9,887 bases of DNA from CBDULX01 sp965368175 (GTDB lineage: Bacteria > Pseudomonadota > Gammaproteobacteria > SZUA-229), in NCBI GenBank assembly GCA_965368175.1, contig CBDULX010000113.1:1-9887 (forward strand), read 5' to 3'. The notes beneath the pieces were generated by a model, which saw only the letters and a program-made list of their open reading frames with translations, ran no database searches and was not told the origin of the DNA. Within the stretch, counting starts at the first letter, position 1, and each line of letters opens with the position of its first letter. Below, one piece after another: positions 1-5,754 of this stretch. Both the position numbers and the translations under genes were made by a program.

Positions 1-423
1 ATTGATCTGAGCCAGCCCGGGCGTGAACCACGTGGAGCATTGCACCTCTGGCTTGAGCACGAGACCGGTTTGCTGGAGCTGATAGCAACTCATCTGGGTC
101 TACGCCCAGCCGAACGTCGTAGTCAGATCCAGCAGCTGCTGGGTGTGCTGGAAAACAGTTACAACACACAGGCCGGGGTGGATGTGACGGTGTTGATGGG
201 CGACCTGAATGAATGGTTTCTATGGGGTCGACCATTACGCTGGTTACGTAGACACTTCCAGCATTCTCCCTCACCGGCGAGTTATCCAGCGCGCTATCCT
301 CTGTTCGCGCTGGATCGTATCTGGGTTAAGCCTTATCAGAAACTGGCCAGCGTGAGTGTCGTTAATAATCCGCTCACCCAGGTTGCATCAGATCATTTGC
401 CATTGCTGGCACGGATAGATTAA
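1..423 (+). CDS. Endonuclease/exonuclease/phosphatase family protein, C-terminal part (5' end outside window)
   Basis: The frame is open from the first base, so this is the last 140 residues of a longer protein. It looks like the C-terminal half of an endonuclease/exonuclease/phosphatase (EEP) fold hydrolase, the metal-dependent superfamily of DNase I, sphingomyelinase and exonuclease III. Fragment residues 7-13 (GREPRGA) and 30-33 (THLG), followed by an ER..Q..LL helix, match the usual mid-domain block. Residues 67-70 (GDLN) carry the catalytic Asp/Asn pair, 104-108 (LDRIW) is the substrate-loop strand, and 130-132 (SDH) is the terminal catalytic Asp-His. All expected C-terminal catalytic residues are therefore present. 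A TTG at 40 could be read as a start, but it would remove part of the conserved fold, so I do not use it. The substrate cannot be told from this half. The gene converges on the persulfide dioxygenase gene with a 23-base gap and no obvious terminator between them. Confidence 0.85.
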   Translation: MDLSQPGREPRGALHLWLEHETGLLELIATHLGLRPAERRSQIQQLLGVLENSYNTQAGVDVTVLMGDLNEWFLWGRPLRWLRRHFQHSPSPASYPARYPLFALDRIWVKPYQKLASVSVVNNPLTQVASDHLPLLARID

Positions 424-446
424 ATACTTAGCAGAGGCTCCCTGGC

Positions 447-1199
447 TTAACCCTGATCGCTTTTATCACAGGCACCGCGATACTTATCAGGAACATTATC
501 CGGACAGAGGCCGCACTGCTGGTTGCCGGGCACGGCAAAATCGATCTTGCGCGGGTAGGGAAGGTCCATTGTGGTCATGATCGTGACAAATTCGTCCAGT
601 GATTTGTTATTACCGAGTCTGGGGTTACGTTGTTTCTCCTGCGCAATGGTGGTGATGCATCGCCCTTCATAGTCGTGACAGGGATAAACCAGTGTTTCAT
701 CGGGCAGGCTGAAGAATTTTTCATGAATACTTTTATACAGGGTTGCAGCATCGCCGGACTGGAAATCGGTACGCCCGCACGACTCAATCAACAGAGCATC
801 GCCACTGAACAGCATCTTTTGCGTACCATTGTCCACCAGGTAAGCATGGTGATGGTCGGTATGCCCGGGTGTGAATAAAGGGTGGATATCGATATGGCCC
901 AGGCGGAATACCTTGCCTTCCTTGACACCGATATCCGCACACGGCAGTTCATCGATAGCAGGATAAACGATGCGGCTGCCGCTGAGTGACCGCAGTCGTT
1001 GCGCACCGCTCAGGTGATCAGCGTGTATATGGGTATCCAGCGTATAGCCAAGTTTTAATCCCAACTGATCGATAATCTGCATATCTCTCTCGGCTGTATC
1101 CAGAACCGGGTCGATCAGGGCTGTTTCGCCCGTTTCCTCGCAGCTCAGCAAATAAGTATAAGTACTCGAGTCAGGTTCAAGTAATTGCCTGAATAACAT
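447..1199 (-). CDS. ETHE1-like persulfide dioxygenase (sulfur dioxygenase), metallo-beta-lactamase fold
   Basis: This 250-residue protein matches the length and motif order of ETHE1/Blh-type persulfide dioxygenases. These are mononuclear Fe(II) enzymes that oxidise glutathione persulfide to sulfite and glutathione in the cytoplasm. Visible motifs are THIHADH (56-62), PGHT with His113, SGDAL with Asp134, CGRTDF (141-146), CHDYEG (174-179) and NPRLG (192-196). The iron ligands of the family are expected among His57/His59, His113 and Asp134. The CGRTDFQ.GD stretch and the closing NPRLG motif are typical of the ETHE1 branch and separate it from glyoxalase II. The tail after residue 225 carries a CGLC pair (229-232) and another Cys at 244, an extension I cannot explain. 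The ATG start is preceded by an AAGGAG Shine-Dalgarno sequence with a 5-base spacer. It is transcribed alone, behind the terminator of the DsrL-like gene. Assignment to the family is firm; the exact thiol substrate is inferred. Confidence 0.9.
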   Translation of the reverse strand: MLFRQLLEPDSSTYTYLLSCEETGETALIDPVLDTAERDMQIIDQLGLKLGYTLDTHIHADHLSGAQRLRSLSGSRIVYPAIDELPCADIGVKEGKVFRLGHIDIHPLFTPGHTDHHHAYLVDNGTQKMLFSGDALLIESCGRTDFQSGDAATLYKSIHEKFFSLPDETLVYPCHDYEGRCITTIAQEKQRNPRLGNNKSLDEFVTIMTTMDLPYPRKIDFAVPGNQQCGLCPDNVPDKYRGACDKSDQG

Positions 1200-1204
1200 G
1201 ACGT

Positions 1205-1210
1205 CTCCTT
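1205..1210 (-). promoter_or_regulatory. Strong ribosome binding site of the persulfide dioxygenase gene
   Basis: Read on the - strand, AAGGAG lies 5 bases before the ATG at 1199. This near-perfect anti-16S match fixes the start codon. No convincing -35/-10 pair was found in the AT-rich sequence upstream. Confidence 0.7.
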
Positions 1211-1243
1211 GAATAACGGTAATAAAAATAAACAGTTTAATTG

Positions 1244-1307
1244 AACATCGTGATAATGATTTTGTAACACAGTCGGCGATGTTGCTGTAATCATGTGACT
1301 GTGATTA
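1244..1307. repeat. Two inverted repeats upstream of the persulfide dioxygenase gene (possible operator)
   Basis: AACATCG at 1244-1250 is the reverse complement of CGATGTT at 1277-1283. Just beyond it, TAATCA at 1288-1293 and TGATTA at 1302-1307 form a second dyad with an 8-base centre. The pairs sit 45-110 bases before the start of the - strand persulfide dioxygenase gene, where an activator or repressor could bind. They do not match the FNR (TTGAT-N4-ATCAA) or CRP consensus closely. Short dyads such as these also occur by chance. Confidence 0.25.
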
Positions 1308-1413
1308 TGACGGAATCTTTGCCAGGATGAAAACCTTAGGCAATGAAGTATTGTATGGCATATAAACCCGCTATTTCGTAAGGAGCAGTTAATTCAAAGG
1401 CAATCTTCAGGTT

Positions 1414-1463
1414 ATAGGTCTTAGGTCTTAGGTCTTAGGTCTTAGGTCATAGGTTCAGGTCTT
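1414..1463. repeat. Tandem heptamer array, unit TTAGGTC (GACCTAA on the - strand)
   Basis: Four perfect head-to-tail copies of TTAGGTC occupy 1421-1448. They are flanked on the left by ATAGGTC (1414-1420) and on the right by ATAGGTT and a partial AGGTCTTA (1449-1463), so about six to seven units are recognisable. The array is in the intergenic space immediately beyond the terminator of the DsrL-like gene. The period of 7 rules out a coding repeat. It resembles short tandem heptamer repeats known from intergenic regions of heterocystous cyanobacteria and of some Beggiatoaceae, but the unit here is different. Confidence 0.9.
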
Positions 1464-1465
1464 AT

Positions 1466-1494
1466 AAAAAAGCCGGAGCAATGTCCGGCTTTTT
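1466..1494 (-). terminator. Rho-independent terminator of the DsrL-like gene, probably bidirectional
   Basis: The stem AAAAGCCGGA pairs perfectly with TCCGGCTTTT around a 6-base loop (1478-1483). Read on the - strand the stem is followed by a run of six T, so it ends the DsrL-like transcript about 40 bases after its stop codon. The flanking A and T runs are nearly symmetric, so it could also stop + strand transcription. Confidence 0.85.
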
Positions 1495-1501
1495 AAACGA
1501 C

Positions 1502-1529
1502 CAACAATCAACGATTAACCATCAACCAT
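1502..1529 (-). repeat. Degenerate heptamer array after the DsrL-like stop codon, consensus ATGGTTG
   Basis: Read on the - strand, four consecutive 7-base units are ATGGTTG, ATGGTTA, ATCGTTG and ATTGTTG. They begin a few bases after the stop codon of the DsrL-like gene and end just before its terminator hairpin. The unit differs from the TTAGGTC array on the other side of the hairpin. A shorter version, TGGTTAA followed by TGGTTGC, occurs at 9753-9766 after the TPR gene, in the same orientation relative to its stop codon. Confidence 0.7.
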
Positions 1530-1532
1530 GAT

Positions 1533-3488
1533 TTAATAACTACCCAGGCCCATGCTGATATAACCGGTGGGACAGACATCCTGACAGATATGACAGCCGA
1601 CGCATTTGTCATAGTCAGTAGCGACATAACGGCCCATGGCATGCTGGGCTTTATCCACCCGGTAGATCGCATCCTGTGGGCAGTAAATAACACAGTTGTC
1701 GCATTCAAAGCACATGCCGCAACTCATGCAGCGGTCGGCTTCGGCCTGGGCCTGCTCTTCGCTAAGCACAGCGAAGCGCTCTTCGAAATTGCTCAGTACC
1801 TGGTCGGCGGTGAGTTCTACTTCCTTGCGGTTATGAATATCTTCATACTTATAATGACCCAGGAACAGCTGACTGGATTCAATGATTTCAGTGTTGGAGC
1901 GGTCTTCATAATTATGAATGGCAAAGTTGGCGGCATCAGTGCCACGGATTTCCTGCTTGTTGTATTGTGCCGGTGTCAGATTGTGGCGAGTTAATTCCTC
2001 AGCTATGCTGAAATGGTGTTTGTCAATTTTCGGGCGTTTGTTGATTTCCTTGCTATTGAGATAGTCATTAATGCTCTCGACAGCAATCGATGCCTGGCCA
2101 ATAGCAGTGGTTAGCAGGTGGGGGCGTACGGCGTCACCGGCGACAAACTGGCCTGGTTTATTCGCAATCCGGTAATTACTGTCGGCATCAATCAGATGGC
2201 GTCCATTATCAAGCTCTTCCAGACCATTGTAGTCACAGGTTTGTCCGGTCGCGCCCACAATCATGGTGCACTCGATTTCGTAGGCTTTATCTTCCATGAC
2301 GATCATGTTGCCATTGTCCATCTCGACCGGCGCTACTTTTAGTGCACGCGCGTGACCCGTATCATCCAGCATGACTTCCAGCGGTGACAGACTGTCATGA
2401 ATTTCTACGCCTTCATTTATAACGGCTTTTAATTCATGGGGCGTACAGGGGGCCTGGGAAATGGGGCGGCGGTAAACGATCCAGGCATCCGACGGTTTAC
2501 GTTGTGCCGCCATGGCCGGGTCGTGGCTGGTTTTGCCCAGGATAACATTTTCCGGTAACTGGTCCTCAGGTACCTGGTCGATATGGCCAATGCGCTTGGC
2601 CACCGCCACCACATCCATGGCAGAGTCACCGGCACCTATGACCAGGATACGGCCTGACAGGTATTGCAACTTGCCATTATTGTATGCGCGCAGGAATGAC
2701 ATGGCATCGGTGCAGTTCGGCGCATGTTCTGCCCCAGGTACCGGAACACCACGACCGTCGGGTGTGCCAATGCCCCACAACGTGGCATCGAATTCCTGTT
2801 CCAGCTGTTTCATGCTGATATCGCGTCCGACCCGGGTAGAGGTTCTGACTTCCACGCCCATATCCAGGATGCGCTGGATTTCCTTGTCTAATACTTTTCG
2901 CGGGGTACGGTAACCGGGTATGCCATACACCATCATGCCACCCAGTTTTTCATATTCTTCAAACAGGGTGACGCTATGGCCTTGTAAGCGCAGGAAATAG
3001 GCGGCCGCCAGTCCCGCGGGTCCGCTGCCGACTATGGCAACCTTCTTACCCGTAGCATTACCTGCTGCAGGCAGGCTGAGATTGTTTTCTATGGCCCAGT
3101 CGCCGATGTACTGCTCGATAGAATTGATACCCACATAGGTTTCCAGATCGTTACGATTACAGCCATCCTGACAGGGGGCGGGGCAAACGCGTCCCATAAC
3201 CGCCGGAAAGGGGTTGGATGCTACCATGCGCTGGAAGGCGTATTCCTGCCAGCTGATGCCTTCGGGAGGGGTGTCGATACCGCGAACAATGGACAACCAG
3301 CCACGAATATCATGACCGGAAGGGCAACTGCCCTGGCAAGGGGGGGTGCGGTGCACATAGGTCGGGCAGGAATAAGATTCGCCATTCTGTATGGGGGTCT
3401 GGTTCCATTTATCTGGTTTACATGCCTGGTCAGTCTCGTTGCGATCCAGATCCTGGTAGCGACGGTGGGTGAATTTTGTATCGGTCAC
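1533..3488 (-). CDS. DsrL-like NAD(P)H:acceptor oxidoreductase, iron-sulfur flavoprotein (GltD-related)
   Basis: This 651-residue protein has the architecture of DsrL, the oxidoreductase that links reverse dissimilatory sulfite reductase to NAD(P) in sulfur-oxidising bacteria. The N-terminal GltD-type cluster region has Cys41, CQGSC (51-55), CPAPC (102-106) and Cys110. An FAD-binding GSGPAG motif is at 154-159 and an NAD(P)-binding GAGDSAMD motif at 285-292. The C-terminal ferredoxin region has Cys587, 590, 593, 596, 599 and 603, then CVGCHICQDVCP (629-640), enough for two [4Fe-4S] clusters. The length, the HRTPPCQGSCPSGHD block and the CFECDNC segment argue for DsrL rather than the glutamate synthase small subunit, which is about 470 residues and lacks this tail. 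No glutamate synthase large subunit is adjacent. The start is GTG, with GAGGG upstream. No dsrAB, dsrEFH, dsrC or dsrMKJOP gene is in the window, so a DsrL homologue with another partner remains possible. Confidence 0.75.
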   Translation of the reverse strand: MTDTKFTHRRYQDLDRNETDQACKPDKWNQTPIQNGESYSCPTYVHRTPPCQGSCPSGHDIRGWLSIVRGIDTPPEGISWQEYAFQRMVASNPFPAVMGRVCPAPCQDGCNRNDLETYVGINSIEQYIGDWAIENNLSLPAAGNATGKKVAIVGSGPAGLAAAYFLRLQGHSVTLFEEYEKLGGMMVYGIPGYRTPRKVLDKEIQRILDMGVEVRTSTRVGRDISMKQLEQEFDATLWGIGTPDGRGVPVPGAEHAPNCTDAMSFLRAYNNGKLQYLSGRILVIGAGDSAMDVVAVAKRIGHIDQVPEDQLPENVILGKTSHDPAMAAQRKPSDAWIVYRRPISQAPCTPHELKAVINEGVEIHDSLSPLEVMLDDTGHARALKVAPVEMDNGNMIVMEDKAYEIECTMIVGATGQTCDYNGLEELDNGRHLIDADSNYRIANKPGQFVAGDAVRPHLLTTAIGQASIAVESINDYLNSKEINKRPKIDKHHFSIAEELTRHNLTPAQYNKQEIRGTDAANFAIHNYEDRSNTEIIESSQLFLGHYKYEDIHNRKEVELTADQVLSNFEERFAVLSEEQAQAEADRCMSCGMCFECDNCVIYCPQDAIYRVDKAQHAMGRYVATDYDKCVGCHICQDVCPTGYISMGLGSY

Positions 3489-3548
3489 TTATTATAACCC
3501 TCTAAAATATATGGGAATTAAGCGGAGATTGCCTAAATGAATAGGCCC

Positions 3549-3577
3549 AATATAGTCAATCAGTGTGGGTGTCACAA
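3549..3577 (-). promoter_or_regulatory. Sigma70-like promoter of the DsrL-like gene
   Basis: On the - strand, TTGTGA (3577-3572) is followed by a 17-base spacer and TATATT (3554-3549), giving 4/6 and 5/6 matches to the consensus. Transcription would begin near 3542, leaving a leader of about 54 bases before the GTG start. This suggests the gene need not depend on read-through from the TudS-like gene upstream. Confidence 0.45.
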
Positions 3578-3610
3578 CAGAAAGTGGTAATTAATGGGCG
3601 GCTTATTGAT

Positions 3611-4117
3611 TTATTTAAAAATGTTGAGCACCTGCTGCAGAAATTTTTGTTGTTGCCTTTCAGTGACGAGTTCTGTTTCATCCACAATCGGTATATTTGG
3701 CAAGTGCCGGCTAATAGCCTGTGCGAATAAGCCACTGCCGTAATGAATTATATGATTATCCCTGTCGAACAGAGGAACATCGTGAATGCCACAGCTGGGA
3801 GAACGGCTTTTAAAGATGTAGCCGCAAATGTTGTGCAATGAGTCAGGGCGTTGTTCGCAAAATCGCTGCATGTCTGCCGTGACATTAATGCCAGGGTTAT
3901 CGCGGCCAACCATTTGTGGTTGTACCGGGTCTGCCATTAGCTGCAGTGCTGGCCGTGGCACCGAAAGTCCGATTTCCACCTCAGGACAAACGCTGACCGT
4001 TTCGAAATGATGATTAATATATGTCAGCAATGACGGGAAATGTTTTATCTCGGCATCGTAACGCACCTGTTGTCCCAGGATGCAGCTACTAACCGCGATC
4101 ACTGGTCGGCCTGTCAT
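3611..4117 (-). CDS. DUF523 / TudS-type desulfidase-like protein
   Basis: This 168-residue protein belongs to DUF523, a family that includes TudS, a [4Fe-4S] enzyme removing sulfur from thiouracil. The three cysteines conserved in the family are visible: Cys12 in SSCILG, Cys44 in CPEVEIGL, and Cys109 in SPSCG (106-110). The accompanying RYD (19-21), PRP (54-56), GRD (71-73) and YIFKSRSPSCG motifs are also present, so the cluster site looks intact. It covers the family's usual 140-170 residues and lacks the C-terminal DUF1722 domain sometimes fused to it. It lies between hemH and the DsrL-like gene on the same strand. The ATG at 4117 has no good Shine-Dalgarno sequence, and a 7-bp hairpin lies close upstream, so translation may be weak or regulated. 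The true substrate in this organism is unknown; desulfidase activity is inferred from the family. Confidence 0.82.
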   Translation of the reverse strand: MTGRPVIAVSSCILGQQVRYDAEIKHFPSLLTYINHHFETVSVCPEVEIGLSVPRPALQLMADPVQPQMVGRDNPGINVTADMQRFCEQRPDSLHNICGYIFKSRSPSCGIHDVPLFDRDNHIIHYGSGLFAQAISRHLPNIPIVDETELVTERQQQKFLQQVLNIFK

Positions 4118-4130
4118 GAAGAAGCTAACC

Positions 4131-4152
4131 AGACTGGTTTAAAGGCCAGTCT
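4131..4152 (-). other. Hairpin in the leader of the TudS-like gene
   Basis: AGACTGG and CCAGTCT form a perfect 7-bp stem around an 8-base loop, 13 bases before the ATG of the TudS-like gene on the - strand. No T run follows, so it is not a typical terminator. It may affect ribosome access or mark mRNA processing between hemH and this gene. Confidence 0.4.
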
Positions 4153-4266
4153 ATGCTCTGCCTTATGAGCATTCGACAGGGGCTTATAGATCTTTAGCAT
4201 CCTGCTATGTCCATGAACATGAGCATACGGGTTAGTCAGTAATATCATCGTCTTGTCTGGAGGTCG

Positions 4267-5382
4267 CTAGCCTTTGGCACCCATCTTGATGGCGCGGTCA
4301 CGGCTTTTATTGGCTTCCACGGCGCGTTGTCCTGCGTCCCAGCCTGGCATGGTCTCAGGCCAGCCGAAGCTGTGCTGTACTACCAGTTCACACAGGGCAC
4401 TGATATGGTCTGGATGATCATTCAGAGCGGGGATGTAATTGAAGATTTCACCGCCATTACTCAAAAAGATCTCTCGATTTTCCATATTGATCTCCTCGAT
4501 GGTTTCCAGGCAGTCCGAAGAAAAGCCGGGGCAAATTACATCGATGGATTTAGTACCTTCGATGGCCAGCTGTTTCATGGTTTCATCACAGTATGGTCGC
4601 AGCCATTCTTCTCTACCGACCCGGGACTGGAACACCAGTGTCCAGTCTTCATCAGCCAGCTGCAGTTTTTCTACAACCAGTCGGGCTGTTTTCTGGCAGT
4701 GGCAGAAATAGGGGTCACCATTCTCGATATAGCGCCTGGGTATGCCGTGAAAAGAAAAAACCAGTAATTCTGGCTTCTTGCCGCGTTGTTGCCAGCTGCG
4801 AGTAATACTGTTAGCAAGTGCTTCAATATATTTTGGATGATCGTGATAGCTGTTTATAAAACGCATATCAGGCAACCAGCGCCAGTGGCGCAACTCTTCA
4901 GTGACCGCATCAAACACCGAAGCGGTGGTGGTAGCGGAATACTGAGGATACATGGGCAGGATGAGCAGGCGTCTGGCGCCGGCTTTACGTAATCCCCGCA
5001 GGCCTTCCGCAATTGGTGGTTTGCCATAGCGCATGGCAGTATCCACGATCACGGTGCCACGTATGCGTTTGCTTAATTGCTTGCCAACCGCTTGCGCCTG
5101 TTTCGTTGAAGTAACTACCAATGGTGAGCCCTGTGGCGTCCAGACCTGTTTGTATTTTTTCGCGGAACGGGATGGCCGAAATCTCAGAATGACACCGTGT
5201 AAAATAAGCCACCATAAAAATCGAGGGATTTCGATGACTCTTGGGTCCCAGAGAAATTCGGCCAGATATTTTCTAACCGCTTTAGTGGTAGGCGCAGAGG
5301 GTGAGCCGAGATTTACCAGTAAAATTCCGATTTTTTCCTGGGGGCCGTGTAGATACTTTTGCTTAGTTTCATGTTTTGGCAT
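4267..5382 (-). CDS. hemH: Ferrochelatase (protoheme ferro-lyase)
   Basis: Ferrochelatase inserts Fe(II) into protoporphyrin IX, the last step of the protoporphyrin-dependent route to heme b. The 371-residue length fits proteobacterial HemH. The N-terminal signature LLVNLGSP (21-28) is followed by QGSPL (84-88), the FSFHGIP motif with the proposed catalytic His212 (209-215), FQSRVGREEWL (251-261), and CPGFSSDCLETIEEI (284-298) with the conserved Glu293. All family motifs are present and in order, so the enzyme is probably functional. The protein would be cytoplasmic or peripherally membrane bound. The ATG at 5382 lies directly before the first conserved block, but no clear Shine-Dalgarno sequence is visible. 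The gene is divergent from the pnt operon and is the first of three - strand genes. No other heme-synthesis gene is next to it. Heme supply for respiratory cytochromes is the obvious role. Confidence 0.97.
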   Translation of the reverse strand: MPKHETKQKYLHGPQEKIGILLVNLGSPSAPTTKAVRKYLAEFLWDPRVIEIPRFLWWLILHGVILRFRPSRSAKKYKQVWTPQGSPLVVTSTKQAQAVGKQLSKRIRGTVIVDTAMRYGKPPIAEGLRGLRKAGARRLLILPMYPQYSATTTASVFDAVTEELRHWRWLPDMRFINSYHDHPKYIEALANSITRSWQQRGKKPELLVFSFHGIPRRYIENGDPYFCHCQKTARLVVEKLQLADEDWTLVFQSRVGREEWLRPYCDETMKQLAIEGTKSIDVICPGFSSDCLETIEEINMENREIFLSNGGEIFNYIPALNDHPDHISALCELVVQHSFGWPETMPGWDAGQRAVEANKSRDRAIKMGAKG

Positions 5383-5439
5383 TCGAAAAAGTTCTTAAAG
5401 GGTGTAGCTGTTAAAAGAATATGGGTATAATTCGTCGGC

Positions 5440-5503
5440 TAAGGAATCTCTGATCAAGTCGTGCTTGTTTTATCACAACCAGATTTAATCAGAGGCTCCT
5501 TAA
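5440..5503. repeat. MITE-like imperfect inverted repeat upstream of hemH
   Basis: The 14-base arm at 5441-5454 (AAGGAATCTCTGAT) pairs with 5488-5501 (ATCAGAGGCTCCTT). There are 12 Watson-Crick pairs, one G-T pair and one mismatch, around a 33-base centre. The arms are bounded by CTAA on the left and TTAA on the right, both fitting the YTAR target preferred by IS5-family elements. It could be a tiny non-autonomous element or two IS ends joined after deletion. It could also simply be a long RNA hairpin in the hemH leader. The centre contains no coding sequence. Confidence 0.45.
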
Positions 5504-5535
5504 TTTACACCAATTTTGGTGGTAGCGTACAGTCT

Positions 5536-5573
5536 GCCCAGATAGATGACCAGTTTTAGTGGTCTGTTTGGGC
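5536..5573. other. Nested hairpin between hemH and pntAA
   Basis: The inner stem GACCA/TGGTC (5548-5552 with 5560-5564, 7-base loop) lies inside an outer stem GCCCA/TGGGC (5536-5540 with 5569-5573). The two-storey arrangement could be an RNA structure in a leader or a DNA-binding dyad. It has no T tract. The individual stems are short, so chance is not excluded. Confidence 0.3.
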
Positions 5574-5741
5574 GAAACAGCAATATTTTATGATTGATGG
5601 CTGGTGCTTAGTTAACCCTGTCGCAATCATTTATTCAGTTTCATCAGGCAGTTTACGCTGAAATTTCTTCATCTTTAGGCCCGATAGTTGCCGAATTTTA
5701 ATCCATTGAATTAACAGTGGAATAGTTAGCTGCACACTAGC

Positions 5742-5746
5742 AGGAG
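5742..5746 (+). promoter_or_regulatory. Ribosome binding site of pntAA
   Basis: AGGAG lies 8 bases before the ATG at 5755. It supports this start, which also gives the standard N-terminus of the family. Confidence 0.7.
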
Positions 5747-5754
5747 TAATAAGA

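Larger units (their letters stand above)
5383..5754. other. Divergent intergenic region between hemH and pntAA, no gene seen
   Basis: These 372 bases carry no plausible coding sequence on either strand. They must hold the promoters of hemH and the pnt operon, but I could not find a confident -35/-10 pair for either. The left part carries a MITE-like inverted repeat (5440-5503), followed by a short palindrome with stem CACCAA/TTGGTG (5508-5521) and a nested hairpin (5536-5573). The right part is unremarkable until the pntAA ribosome binding site. Confidence 0.6.

Noticed and set aside
429..438. TAGCAGAGGC just after the first gene, whose reverse complement recurs at 8592-8601 just after pntB
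   Set aside because: A 10-base match in two 3' regions is close to chance in a window of this size and neither copy forms a structure alone.
1327..1365. Short + strand frame of 12 codons between the persulfide dioxygenase and the heptamer array
   Set aside because: It is too short to support, with only a weak AGG upstream and no conservation information.
1414..1463. The TTAGGTC array as a CRISPR array
   Set aside because: The units are 7 bases long with no spacers between them, and no cas gene is near.
1590..1994. Open + strand frame of 134 codons antisense to the DsrL-like gene
   Set aside because: It lies wholly inside a gene with strong family motifs and shows no domain or ribosome binding site of its own.
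1533..3488. Glutamate synthase small subunit (gltD)
   Set aside because: The protein is about 180 residues longer, has a two-cluster ferredoxin tail, and no gltB lies beside it.
4165..4226. Direct repeat ATGAGCAT at 4165-4172 and 4219-4226 and an imperfect palindrome at 4203-4225, between hemH and the TudS-like gene
   Set aside because: The repeats are short and imperfect, with no spacing or consensus that matches a known regulator.
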